In this document: positions 8,998 through 16,917 of the stretch, in pieces
How positions within the stretch are numbered: position 1 is the first letter of the stretch
How the letters are laid out: every line of letters starts with the position of its first letter
NCBI GenBank assembly: GCA_016285515.1
Contig: JAEEQW010000006.1
Location: 80,782-144,781, forward strand
From: Bacteroidales bacterium
GTDB lineage: Bacteria > Bacteroidota > Bacteroidia > Bacteroidales > BM520
Direction: 5' to 3'
DNA length: 64,000 nucleotides
Position numbers and translations under genes: made by a program
The notes under the pieces: generated by a model
The model's input: only the letters and a program-made list of their open reading frames with translations
Database searches by the model: none
Told to the model about the DNA's origin: nothing

Positions 8998-10422
8998 TTA
9001 TTTATTGTTGGCTTTATTTTGTGCCTCCTGTTCCTTTCTTTCCTTTTCTTTAAGAATCTCGTACTGCTCAGAGAAACTCTTATTGGCAAATACAGGCAGT
9101 TCCAGCCAGTCATCAAGCTGGCCTGTAAGATGCTTCAATTTCTTATCCTTCGACATAATACCCTTCCTGTCGAGTTTCTTCCTCTTTGACAGATGCTTCT
9201 GAAGACCTGTTATGAAATCCTTATCATTCTGTGAGCAATAATTCTTATCGACAATAGTCTGACGTACCTGCACAATCAGTGAAGGAAAATCAATGTTCAC
9301 AGGACATGCTTCAGAACACTTTCCGCAGAGCGTGCATAAAAACGGAAGAAAATGATAATTGTCGAGTGATTTGGTCATAGGATTGAAAATCAATCCAATA
9401 GGACCAGGGAAGGCGCTGGAATACAGCGTACCCGTACCGCACCTGTAAACCGGACAAACATTCATGCAGGCACCGCAGTTGATGCAACGCAATGCAGTAC
9501 TCATGTTATTGTCATTGAGCAAGGATATTCTTTTGCTTGAAGTAATTATTACGTAAGTTTCGGAAGGTTCCCCATCGAAAGTGAGACCATTGGAACCAGA
9601 AATAATATTGCAATATACCGGCAACTTTTGTCCGTAAGCGTATGAACTATACATCGGAACAAGTGTCTCCAAATCCGCAATATTTGCAATAATCTGATTG
9701 ATTGAAGCAATGAATATCCGCGTTTTAGCATAAAGCTGAGCTTTTTGAAATGCCCCTTCGTTGTCAATTACGACAACAGAACCGGTATCGGCGGCCAAAA
9801 AGTTGACTCCGGAAATAAATACATCGGCATTCTTCATCTTTATGTCGTTATCAGCTCGTATCTCACTGATTAACAAAGGTATAGTGGCACTGTCATCTCC
9901 ACCGTAATTCTTCGACAACTGCTGAATGATATCCTCACTGTTACAATTGATGGCTGGAAAAGCAGGATGCTGGTCAGTGTTTTTCACATAATCAATATCG
10001 GCAGCTATATTGTCAATATTAAGTTCACTGACATCATCGACCTTCTTGCCCACAGAGGCCTTTATTCCGATATCATCAAGGATGTTGTTGCTGTTTATGA
10101 CCACATTCTTTGCCTTTTTGTCTTTGATGATTTTCAAAACAGTATTGCATACATCATTGTTATTCATTGAAAAACATACATATCCACCATTCTTTTTGAA
10201 TCCTGTTTCAAAATCAAAAGCGATTCTATCAATAGTGTAAAGCGACTTGTCGATTATAGCAGTGGTCTTTTCTTTGGCACTTTCCACATCGGAAAACTGG
10301 TCAAGACTTTTGTCATGATTTTCTTCCCAATTATGTATATTGTTGGCAAGCTTTGTTTTCTGGTCTACATTAGAACAAAGTTGTTCGGATCTTTGGAGTA
10401 AATCAAAATATAAGTCACTCAT
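8998..10422 (-). CDS. LutB-like lactate-utilisation family iron-sulfur protein
   Basis: A LutB/YkgF-type protein. An N-terminal LUD-type domain (about residues 60-300) is followed by two 4Fe-4S motifs, CINCGACMNVCP at 313-324 and CTLCGKCSEACP at 363-374, and a short LutB-type C-terminal region ending in a charged tail. In the classical LutABC system this subunit works with LutA and LutC in oxidation of L-lactate to pyruvate. Neither partner is encoded nearby: the neighbours are rpiB (9 bases upstream) and glnS. The substrate is therefore uncertain and the lutB name is withheld. The cofactor assignment is firm and the pathway assignment is not. Confidence 0.8.
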   Translation of the reverse strand: MSDLYFDLLQRSEQLCSNVDQKTKLANNIHNWEENHDKSLDQFSDVESAKEKTTAIIDKSLYTIDRIAFDFETGFKKNGGYVCFSMNNNDVCNTVLKIIKDKKAKNVVINSNNILDDIGIKASVGKKVDDVSELNIDNIAADIDYVKNTDQHPAFPAINCNSEDIIQQLSKNYGGDDSATIPLLISEIRADNDIKMKNADVFISGVNFLAADTGSVVVIDNEGAFQKAQLYAKTRIFIASINQIIANIADLETLVPMYSSYAYGQKLPVYCNIISGSNGLTFDGEPSETYVIITSSKRISLLNDNNMSTALRCINCGACMNVCPVYRCGTGTLYSSAFPGPIGLIFNPMTKSLDNYHFLPFLCTLCGKCSEACPVNIDFPSLIVQVRQTIVDKNYCSQNDKDFITGLQKHLSKRKKLDRKGIMSKDKKLKHLTGQLDDWLELPVFANKSFSEQYEILKEKERKEQEAQNKANNK

Positions 10423-10431
10423 AATTAAAAA

Positions 10432-10959
10432 TTATAGGGAATGATTAATATTAATTTTTTCAATCCTTCTCTGATGGCGTCCGCCTTCAAAAGAAGTGGA
10501 AAAGAAAGTTTCCACTATCTCAAGTGCATATTCCTTTTCTATAAAACGGGCAGGAAGAATGACTATATTGGCATCATTATGCTGACGGGCAAGACGGGCG
10601 ATATCCACATTCCAACACAAAGCCGCACGCACATCGGGATATTTGTTGGCAGTCATCGACATGCCGTTTCCAGTACCACATATCAATATTCCTTTCATAA
10701 GTTCACCATTGCTGACCCTTAAAGCCAACTGATGTGCAAAATCAGGATAATCGACACTTTCAGCACTTTTCGTTCCAAAATCAATAAACTCAATTTCTTT
10801 CGACATGTTCTTTTTCAAATATTCCTTCAACTCATATCCTGCATGGTCGGATGCTATTCCAATCATAAACTTTCTCTTTTCCATCATCTCAAAGCGAATT
10901 TTGCTTGTTTCATAGTCGCAACTTGCATTGTCAACAATTATTCCTGCAACATTTTCCAT
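10432..10959 (-). CDS. rpiB: Ribose-5-phosphate isomerase B
   Basis: Interconverts ribose-5-phosphate and ribulose-5-phosphate in the pentose phosphate pathway. The core runs from IGIASDHAGYELK (from residue 33) through DYPDFA to GILICGTGNGMSM with the catalytic Cys at 94. The family usually starts just before IGIASDH, so the first 25-31 residues are extra. ATGs at 10887, 10884 or 10866 would give the standard length of about 145-150. I keep the ATG at 10959 because it lies 28 bases after a -7 element, a normal leader length here. It is the first gene of the minus-strand run and the left boundary of the DnaA-box-like region. Confidence 0.9.
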   Translation of the reverse strand: MENVAGIIVDNASCDYETSKIRFEMMEKRKFMIGIASDHAGYELKEYLKKNMSKEIEFIDFGTKSAESVDYPDFAHQLALRVSNGELMKGILICGTGNGMSMTANKYPDVRAALCWNVDIARLARQHNDANIVILPARFIEKEYALEIVETFFSTSFEGGRHQRRIEKININHSL

Positions 10960-10986
10960 AATTGATATTAATAGTTAAAAATTTTA

Positions 10987-10994
10987 CAAAAATA
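10987..10994 (-). promoter_or_regulatory. Promoter -7 element for rpiB-lutB-glnS-relA
   Basis: CAAAAATA on the plus strand reads TATTTTTG on the minus strand, a match to TAnnTTTG. It would place the transcript start about 20 bases before the ATG at 10959 and is the main reason for choosing that rpiB start. Confidence 0.45.
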
Positions 10995-11403
10995 ATCAAT
11001 AATCGGTGATTTACAATTATAGACTATTAAAAAAACTGCACGCTAATTTTTCTGTTCATTTTTTTGTTAACTCTGATGTTGATTTGTGTTGATATTTTGT
11101 TAACGGTGTTAATTACTTTTATTTTTGAACAGAATTAAACAATTATGAACAGTTTTTTCAAAAGCGTTTTTAACGTTGATAACAGAAAAATCTGTTAACC
11201 GTTAATTCTGTTGATAATTTTTTCATCCAAAAATTCTGTTTGGTTTTCAAAAGGTTATTTCATTTTTAAAAAAAAGAAATTAACAATCGTATTATTCCCC
11301 ATTGGTGACAATTTTGTTATCAACAATATTAACATGACTACTATTCCGAACAAATTTTTTTTAAAAAAAAATCTTATTTAATAATAAAGTGGCAAGATGT
11401 TGA

Positions 11404-11411
11404 TAACTTTG
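11404..11411 (+). promoter_or_regulatory. Promoter -7 element for the MORN-like gene
   Basis: TAACTTTG matches TAnnTTTG and lies 28 bases before the ATG at 11440. Its first three bases overlap the TGTTGATAA 9-mer at 11398-11406, so a protein bound to that box would compete with RNA polymerase. Confidence 0.45.
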
Positions 11412-11439
11412 CAAAGTTATTTAAAATTGTATCATGTAA

Positions 11440-12927
11440 ATGAAAAAGACTATACTTTTTTTATTATTTGTAGTTATTTCGTATTTTGCTTATAATCAAG
11501 ATATTGGTTCTGACTTTGTCCAGTTTTACTATCCTAATGGCAAGGTTGTTTCAAGTGAAGGATTCATGGTTGACGGCAAGCCTGACGGGTATTGGAAGTC
11601 GTATTATGAAAACGGAAACCTGAAATCTGAAGGCAACAGAAAGAATTTTCTTCTTGACGGTGAATGGAAATTTTATAAAGAGGACGGTTCCATAAGCCAA
11701 TTGATAACTTATTCGGAAGGAAAAAAGAATGGTAAGAGGATTACATATACTTCTGAATATGTTTTGGAGGAAAACTTTTACGATGATACAAAAGAAGGAA
11801 TGTCATACATTTATGATATTGACAATCATTTGGTTTCATCCGTTAATTTTTCGAACGGCGTTGAAAACGGCATTAAAAAGGAATTTGCGGAAGATGGAAG
11901 AATCATTCGTATTACTGATTACAACAAGGGCTTTATAATTTCGAGTGAATGGATAAACAGGATGGACGGCAGTGGCAGAAAGCAGGGAAAATGGCTGACA
12001 TTTCATGATAATGGCAATATCGCGACAGAGTCATTTTATTTGAATGACAAACTTAACGGTTATGTGAAACATTATGATGAAAATGGAAAACTGACCGATA
12101 TTGAAAAATATGATAGCGGCAAAAAGGAAGAGTTGGCAAAGGATGAAGTAAAGGCTGATGTTAGAAAAGAATATCATCCTAACGGAAAAATCAAGACTAT
12201 AGCAACTTACAAAAACGGATTGCCGGAAGGCATCAGACGTGAATATGATGAAAAAGGGAATATCAGTGGTTCGTATGTTTTTGAGAATGGCAAAATTGTG
12301 AGTGAAGGAATTATAGACGAACAACTTACGAGACATGGTCCATGGAAAGACTACTATAGTAATGGAAATGTTAAGGCGGAAGGAAAATACAACAATGGTT
12401 TGAGAGTCGGTCAGTGGTCATTTTACAATATTGACGGCAATATTGAGCAGGAGGGTGAATACGATGACAAAGGACGTTATACGGGTCAATGGATTTTTTA
12501 CTATCCCTCAGGCAATATCTTAAAAGAAGAAACGTATATGGAAGGCAAGGAATACGGCATGTATGTTGAATATTCCGATGAAGGAATGATAATAGTCCAG
12601 GGCAATTACAATTATGGAATGAAGGAAGGCAAATGGACATATTCCATTAATGGCATTGTGGAAACGGGTGAATATCTGAATGACAAGAAAGACGGTTACT
12701 GGACTATAGCGTTCGATGACGGAGCAATGCTTGAAGAGGGAAATTTTATTGAGGATAATCCTGACGGGGAATACAGATGGTACTATACTACCGGTGCTGC
12801 TGCCGGAAAGATATGTCTTATAGGCAGATACATCAACGGGCAGCGTAATGGAGACTGGATTTATTTTGACGAGGAAGGAAACATTGATTTAATTGTGACT
12901 TACAATGATGGAGACGAAGTTGAATAA
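11440..12927 (+). CDS. Exported MORN-like (YwqK-type) repeat protein
   Basis: An N-terminal signal peptide (MKKTILFLLFVVISYFAYNQ) is followed by about seventeen degenerate units of roughly 23 residues, each built on a pattern like NGxxxxEGxYxxGxxxGxWxxYY. This is the repeat fold of the YwqK/MORN-variant proteins that annotation pipelines often call toxin-antitoxin antitoxin components. No toxin gene is adjacent, so that label should not be taken as function. The protein is probably periplasmic or outer-membrane associated, and its role is unknown. It is the first gene to the right of the candidate origin, and its end overlaps the start of tadA. Confidence 0.8.
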   Translation: MKKTILFLLFVVISYFAYNQDIGSDFVQFYYPNGKVVSSEGFMVDGKPDGYWKSYYENGNLKSEGNRKNFLLDGEWKFYKEDGSISQLITYSEGKKNGKRITYTSEYVLEENFYDDTKEGMSYIYDIDNHLVSSVNFSNGVENGIKKEFAEDGRIIRITDYNKGFIISSEWINRMDGSGRKQGKWLTFHDNGNIATESFYLNDKLNGYVKHYDENGKLTDIEKYDSGKKEELAKDEVKADVRKEYHPNGKIKTIATYKNGLPEGIRREYDEKGNISGSYVFENGKIVSEGIIDEQLTRHGPWKDYYSNGNVKAEGKYNNGLRVGQWSFYNIDGNIEQEGEYDDKGRYTGQWIFYYPSGNILKEETYMEGKEYGMYVEYSDEGMIIVQGNYNYGMKEGKWTYSINGIVETGEYLNDKKDGYWTIAFDDGAMLEEGNFIEDNPDGEYRWYYTTGAAAGKICLIGRYINGQRNGDWIYFDEEGNIDLIVTYNDGDEVE

Positions 12928-13357
12928 TGACGAATATTTTATGAAAATTGCCTTGTTAGAGGCTAAAAAGGCCTTTGATGAGGGAGAAATACCTATAGGT
13001 GCAGTAGTCGTCTATAAGGACAAGATATTGGCGCGGGCGCATAATCAGACCGAATTGCTCAATGATTGTACGGCTCATGCTGAAATGCTCTGCATTACCG
13101 GTGCCATGAATGAAGCTGGAACAAAATATCTCAGGAATTGTACACTTTATGTCACCCTTGAACCTTGTGTGATGTGTGCCGGTGCGTTGAACTGGGCTCA
13201 GATAGGGCGTCTTGTCTATGCAGCATCGGATGTCAAATGCGGGTATTCACAGACAGGAGACCTGCTGCATAAATCAACGGTTGTGGAACACGGTATTATG
13301 GCTTCGGAAGCCGAATCATTGCTGAAGAAGTTTTTCAGGAAACTGAGGGAAAAATAA
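12905..13357 (+). CDS. tadA: tRNA-specific adenosine deaminase TadA
   Basis: Deaminates A34 to inosine in tRNA anticodons. The zinc-dependent deaminase signature is complete: H58-A-E60 in TAHAEML, and P87-C88-V-M-C91 in LEPCVMCAGAL. The ATG at 12905 overlaps the MORN-like gene by 23 bases. ATG 12908 or ATG 12941 (just before KIALLEAKKA) are alternatives, and the family normally has about ten residues before that helix, which supports 12905/12908. The 3' end overlaps the convergent histidine kinase gene by 23 bases. Confidence 0.94.
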   Translation: MMETKLNNDEYFMKIALLEAKKAFDEGEIPIGAVVVYKDKILARAHNQTELLNDCTAHAEMLCITGAMNEAGTKYLRNCTLYVTLEPCVMCAGALNWAQIGRLVYAASDVKCGYSQTGDLLHKSTVVEHGIMASEAESLLKKFFRKLREK

Positions 13358-16300
13358 CCGGCAGTACAATTTCAAATTCTGCACCGGGTTCCTGCCTGTC
13401 AACGAGACTTATGGTGCCGTTCATGTTTTCTATAATATTCTTTACAATTGCGAGACCGAGTCCTGCTCCACTCGACTTTGTGGTGAAATTTGGTGCGAAT
13501 ATCTTTTCTTTGTTTTCTTCACTGACACCAGGTCCGTTGTCAATAATTCTGATTGATATGTTATTGTTTGGAAGACAGTTGCTTATTAATTTAATTTCAA
13601 AATTTCCATCGTCTGCATGTTCAGTGCCTTGGTATGCCTGAATTGCATTTCTGATTATGTTGTGGAAGACACGTGACATGAGATTTGAATCTCCGTAAAT
13701 CATTATGTTGTCTTTGTCATATTTATAGCTGATATTGATGCCAGACTGACTGTAGAAGTCAAAAATCTGTTTTATCAATGTGCTGAGGTTCAGTTCCTTC
13801 TTGTTTTCCACGGGCATTTTTGCGAAACTGCTGAATGCCGTTGCGATGTCGGAAAGATTGTCTATTTCGGCAATCATTGAAGATTTGTATTTTTCGAATT
13901 GGGTGTCGAAATTTTCATTTTTTTCCTTCCACATCTTATATATGAATTGTGTGGATAGTTTCATTGGCGTGAGAGGATTTTTAATCTCGTGTGCGACTTG
14001 TCGTGCCATCTCGCGCCATGCGCTTTCCCTTTCGGATTTTGCAAGCAGTTCTGCACTTTTGTGCAGTTCATCGACCTTTTTGTTGTATATTTCCACGAGT
14101 GCACCGATTTCATCATTCGAATTGAAATCAAGTTTGATGTTTTCGTTTTCCTGCAGATTGAGATTTGCAAGGCTGTCCTGGAGTTTTTCAAGGGGCAATG
14201 TTATCTTGCTGGTTATCATATACGCAATAATCATAGTCAGAATCACTATAATCAGGAAAACGTTGATGAACGACGTGATATAATCTGAAATTTCTTTTTT
14301 GAGTTCAGTTTGCTTTACGAAGTATGGAACGTTGATTACATAAAGATCACTGTGTTTGTCAACGAAAACTATATATGATGACATGAATCTGTACTTCCCT
14401 ATGGTTTCTTCGCAGATAAACCTGTTGTTTTTGCGCAGACTTGCCTTTGCAACCGGATTTATGAGGTTTGATGTCAGGTTGTTGTTGAACATTTCCTCGT
14501 TTGATGTGCAATACAGGTAACCGTCTTCATCGTAAATATTGATGTCGAGAAAGTTGGTATATGACAGGTCTTTAATTATAGCTGTCACTATTTCCTGTGA
14601 GCATGTGTCCAAGTTGTTTGTAATCATATTGATGTCTTTGCAAAGCGAATAGGTTTTTTCCTGGATTGCCCTCAAGTTCTTCTCATTGTTCATTTTTACA
14701 ATGAGATAAATGGAAAGGATGCCGATAAGGGTAAAAGTGGCAATGATGACAGTTATGACATAGGCCTGAAATTTGTTGTTCAGTGTATTATTTGTGATTT
14801 GCCTGTTGCTGTATAGTACAAAGTGAATCACAATCAGCACGAGGAAAAAGCCAATCAGAAGAATTGACAGAGGGAACAGATATAAATTTGATATTTTGTA
14901 AGGTCGTGAAATCACAATGGTGTTACCTTCACTGTTGTAGAAGGTAAAATGTTTGTAATGCTTTGATTTTGTATATTTTACGTTAGCATTGAACAGATTG
15001 TTGTCGTAGTATATTGGATATGTGAAACTGCCGATGTTTCTTATGAGTTCGTTGTTTTGGTAAATGGCGATTGAAGTTTGCAGCACATTTATCTGAAAGT
15101 TGTAGCTTTCATCGGTTGACAGGAGTTCCGGGTAGCCGCTTCCCTCGAGGTTGTATTTGGAGGCAAGACTTAGCCACAAATTGTAGTTGTCGGTTTTTAT
15201 CAGCGACAGCAGATAAGGTATTCCCACGATGTCGTTTATGAACCAGATATTATCGTATATGAGAGTTCCTTCCGAGTCAATCAGTGATCGGAAGTATTCG
15301 TTGCTGTTGATGGAGAGAGTGTCATTATTGACTGTAAAAGATGATGTTGTGTCTGCAATCACGTATTTGATGTGGAAATTCTGCCATCGTTTTTCACTGA
15401 AGGTTGCTTCCAATGTTTCGTTGAACTGTTGTGATTCCCCATTGTCAAGCAGATTGTTGATATCGATATTGTAAGTTGTGGAATCATGTTTCAATTGTTC
15501 GATTTTTTCATGTAAATCATTTTCAATCAAATCGTTACGTGTGAATATGTTACGTTGTGACAGTCGATATGCCATCTGAGTCTCGCGACTGTCATTTGCC
15601 AGGTTGAAGATGATTGTAATGATAGTGGAAACAATGATGATAATAGGAAGCTGGTATTTTGGCATTAGTCTGATGGTCTTTTCGTGGTTGAGCATCAGGG
15701 ATATGGAGATGCAGAGCAGCACAGTGGTTATCATCAGAATAAACATTGAAAATGATATTGTTACCGACCTGCTGTCAATGTTTGACAAATCGAAAAAATG
15801 GATTGCCAAGTTGCTGTTTTTTATCCCATTGTAAATGCTGATGCATGCTATTCCTGCCAATGCACCTATTGAGACGAAGGCGATGACTCTCTGAAATGTG
15901 TTTTTTATTTCATGCTTGGATTTAAAGCAGTACAACAGTATGAAGAAGGCAAACACCATTGCGTAAGTGGCCGTTATCAGAAGATTGCCGCAGCTGTCGA
16001 TACATATTCCCTCATTGAAATATTCGTTTGAGAAGAGGTTTTGGTTTTTGAAAATAACATTTGAGATAAAATAGAAGACAAATCTCACTGCGGTAAGCGA
16101 AACAATTTCGAGGAACAAAAATGTGTGCTTGTTGCTGAAGGTTGTTCTGCTGAAAAGGAAAAATGAAATCAGTATTGCAATATAAACGGCAGTAAGGATG
16201 AAAATTATGTTTGAAAACAGTGATGTGAACTCTATTCCGGAGTCTGTTTTTTTGATGGAAAACAGAGGTTTGCCGTTCGAAGTCCTGACAATGTTCTCAT

Positions 16301-16844
16301 CATTGTTTTCGAACTTGAAGTTCGGGTACAGGTTAGAGCTGACTTTGTAAATGTCGGTAAAGCCGTTATGCAGATATTTGTTTTCTACGTTATAGATGTT
16401 TGATATGGGCAGAAGCAGTACAAGGTAATCGGCGGAGTCTATGTTGTATATTTTACTGTAAACGAAAGAGTTGTTTGTCTCATAGATGGGTGATGAACTT
16501 AATATTGGTGAGATGTGCCATGGATAGTTGCTGTTGTTGTTTGACCAGTATGAAATATTGTAGTTTGTATAAAACAGGGTTGTGAAATACTCTTCCGGCA
16601 TTGATTCCAGGTATGCGTTTATATTTGTATCCTCCGAAGAGATGATGCCGTTGTAAAAGCTGTCAGCATCTTCATCGAATTTTGCAATGATTTTTTCTAT
16701 TCTGTTTGCAGTTGCCCTGACTGCCGTTTGCCGGTTATTGGTTATGAGGATGAAAACAATACAGACTGTGAGGATTAATCCGGTTGTGACAAGCAGGATT
16801 TTGCTCAGTGGATTCGGTCTCATATTATTTGCTGTGGTGTTCAT
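13335..16844 (-). CDS. Large NtrY-like membrane histidine kinase
   Basis: A 1169-residue sensor kinase. Sequence reading gives a first membrane segment (about 17-36), an extracytoplasmic region to about 205, a cluster of about six membrane helices (about 210-415), a second extracytoplasmic region, a pair of helices (about 650-720), a third extracytoplasmic region, and a last helix leading into a HAMP-like linker. The kinase core follows: HisKA VAHEIKNPLTPMK with His952, N-box RNAIQAY, G1 DNGPGVSEE, and G2 GAGLGLAIVKNI. No response regulator is adjacent, so the kinase is an orphan in this window. It lies 73 bases after mnmG, with a parS site in the gap, and is probably the last gene of the DUF4175-ybeY-mnmG operon. 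Confidence 0.87.
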   Translation of the reverse strand: MNTTANNMRPNPLSKILLVTTGLILTVCIVFILITNNRQTAVRATANRIEKIIAKFDEDADSFYNGIISSEDTNINAYLESMPEEYFTTLFYTNYNISYWSNNNSNYPWHISPILSSSPIYETNNSFVYSKIYNIDSADYLVLLLPISNIYNVENKYLHNGFTDIYKVSSNLYPNFKFENNDENIVRTSNGKPLFSIKKTDSGIEFTSLFSNIIFILTAVYIAILISFFLFSRTTFSNKHTFLFLEIVSLTAVRFVFYFISNVIFKNQNLFSNEYFNEGICIDSCGNLLITATYAMVFAFFILLYCFKSKHEIKNTFQRVIAFVSIGALAGIACISIYNGIKNSNLAIHFFDLSNIDSRSVTISFSMFILMITTVLLCISISLMLNHEKTIRLMPKYQLPIIIIVSTIITIIFNLANDSRETQMAYRLSQRNIFTRNDLIENDLHEKIEQLKHDSTTYNIDINNLLDNGESQQFNETLEATFSEKRWQNFHIKYVIADTTSSFTVNNDTLSINSNEYFRSLIDSEGTLIYDNIWFINDIVGIPYLLSLIKTDNYNLWLSLASKYNLEGSGYPELLSTDESYNFQINVLQTSIAIYQNNELIRNIGSFTYPIYYDNNLFNANVKYTKSKHYKHFTFYNSEGNTIVISRPYKISNLYLFPLSILLIGFFLVLIVIHFVLYSNRQITNNTLNNKFQAYVITVIIATFTLIGILSIYLIVKMNNEKNLRAIQEKTYSLCKDINMITNNLDTCSQEIVTAIIKDLSYTNFLDINIYDEDGYLYCTSNEEMFNNNLTSNLINPVAKASLRKNNRFICEETIGKYRFMSSYIVFVDKHSDLYVINVPYFVKQTELKKEISDYITSFINVFLIIVILTMIIAYMITSKITLPLEKLQDSLANLNLQENENIKLDFNSNDEIGALVEIYNKKVDELHKSAELLAKSERESAWREMARQVAHEIKNPLTPMKLSTQFIYKMWKEKNENFDTQFEKYKSSMIAEIDNLSDIATAFSSFAKMPVENKKELNLSTLIKQIFDFYSQSGINISYKYDKDNIMIYGDSNLMSRVFHNIIRNAIQAYQGTEHADDGNFEIKLISNCLPNNNISIRIIDNGPGVSEENKEKIFAPNFTTKSSGAGLGLAIVKNIIENMNGTISLVDRQEPGAEFEIVLPVIFPSVS

Positions 16845-16898
16845 TGCCTGTTTTAGGATATTTTTGTATTCACTTGATTATCAGTGGTGTATTGAAAA

Positions 16899-16914
16899 TG
16901 TTCCACGTGGAACC
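16899..16914. promoter_or_regulatory. parS site 1 (ParB-binding centromere site)
   Basis: TGTTCCACGTGGAACC matches the bacterial parS consensus TGTTnCACGTGnAACA at every fixed position except the last base. It lies in the 73-base gap between mnmG and the histidine kinase gene. In the family, ParB clamps load here to segregate newly replicated origins. parA and parB are not in the window. Confidence 0.85.
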
Positions 16915-16917
16915 ATA

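Larger units (their letters stand above)
10960..11439 (+). other. AT-rich strand-switch region with DnaA-box-like cluster: candidate chromosomal origin (oriC)
   Basis: This 480-base gene-free gap separates minus-strand rpiB from a plus-strand gene. It holds three exact copies of TTATCAACA or its complement TGTTGATAA (11209-11217, 11317-11325, 11398-11406) and three variants: CGTTGATAA (11174-11182), TGTTGATAT (11087-11095) and TGTTGATTT (11077-11085). TTATCAACA differs at one position from the classical DnaA box TTATCCACA. Also present are three GTTAAC palindromes (11066, 11099, 11194), three copies of TGAACAG/CTGTTCA (11052, 11126, 11146) and a nearly pure A/T tract at about 11352-11388 that could serve as the unwinding element. 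Two parS sites lie 5.5 and 7.4 kb away. Origin function is inferred, not shown. Confidence 0.5.
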
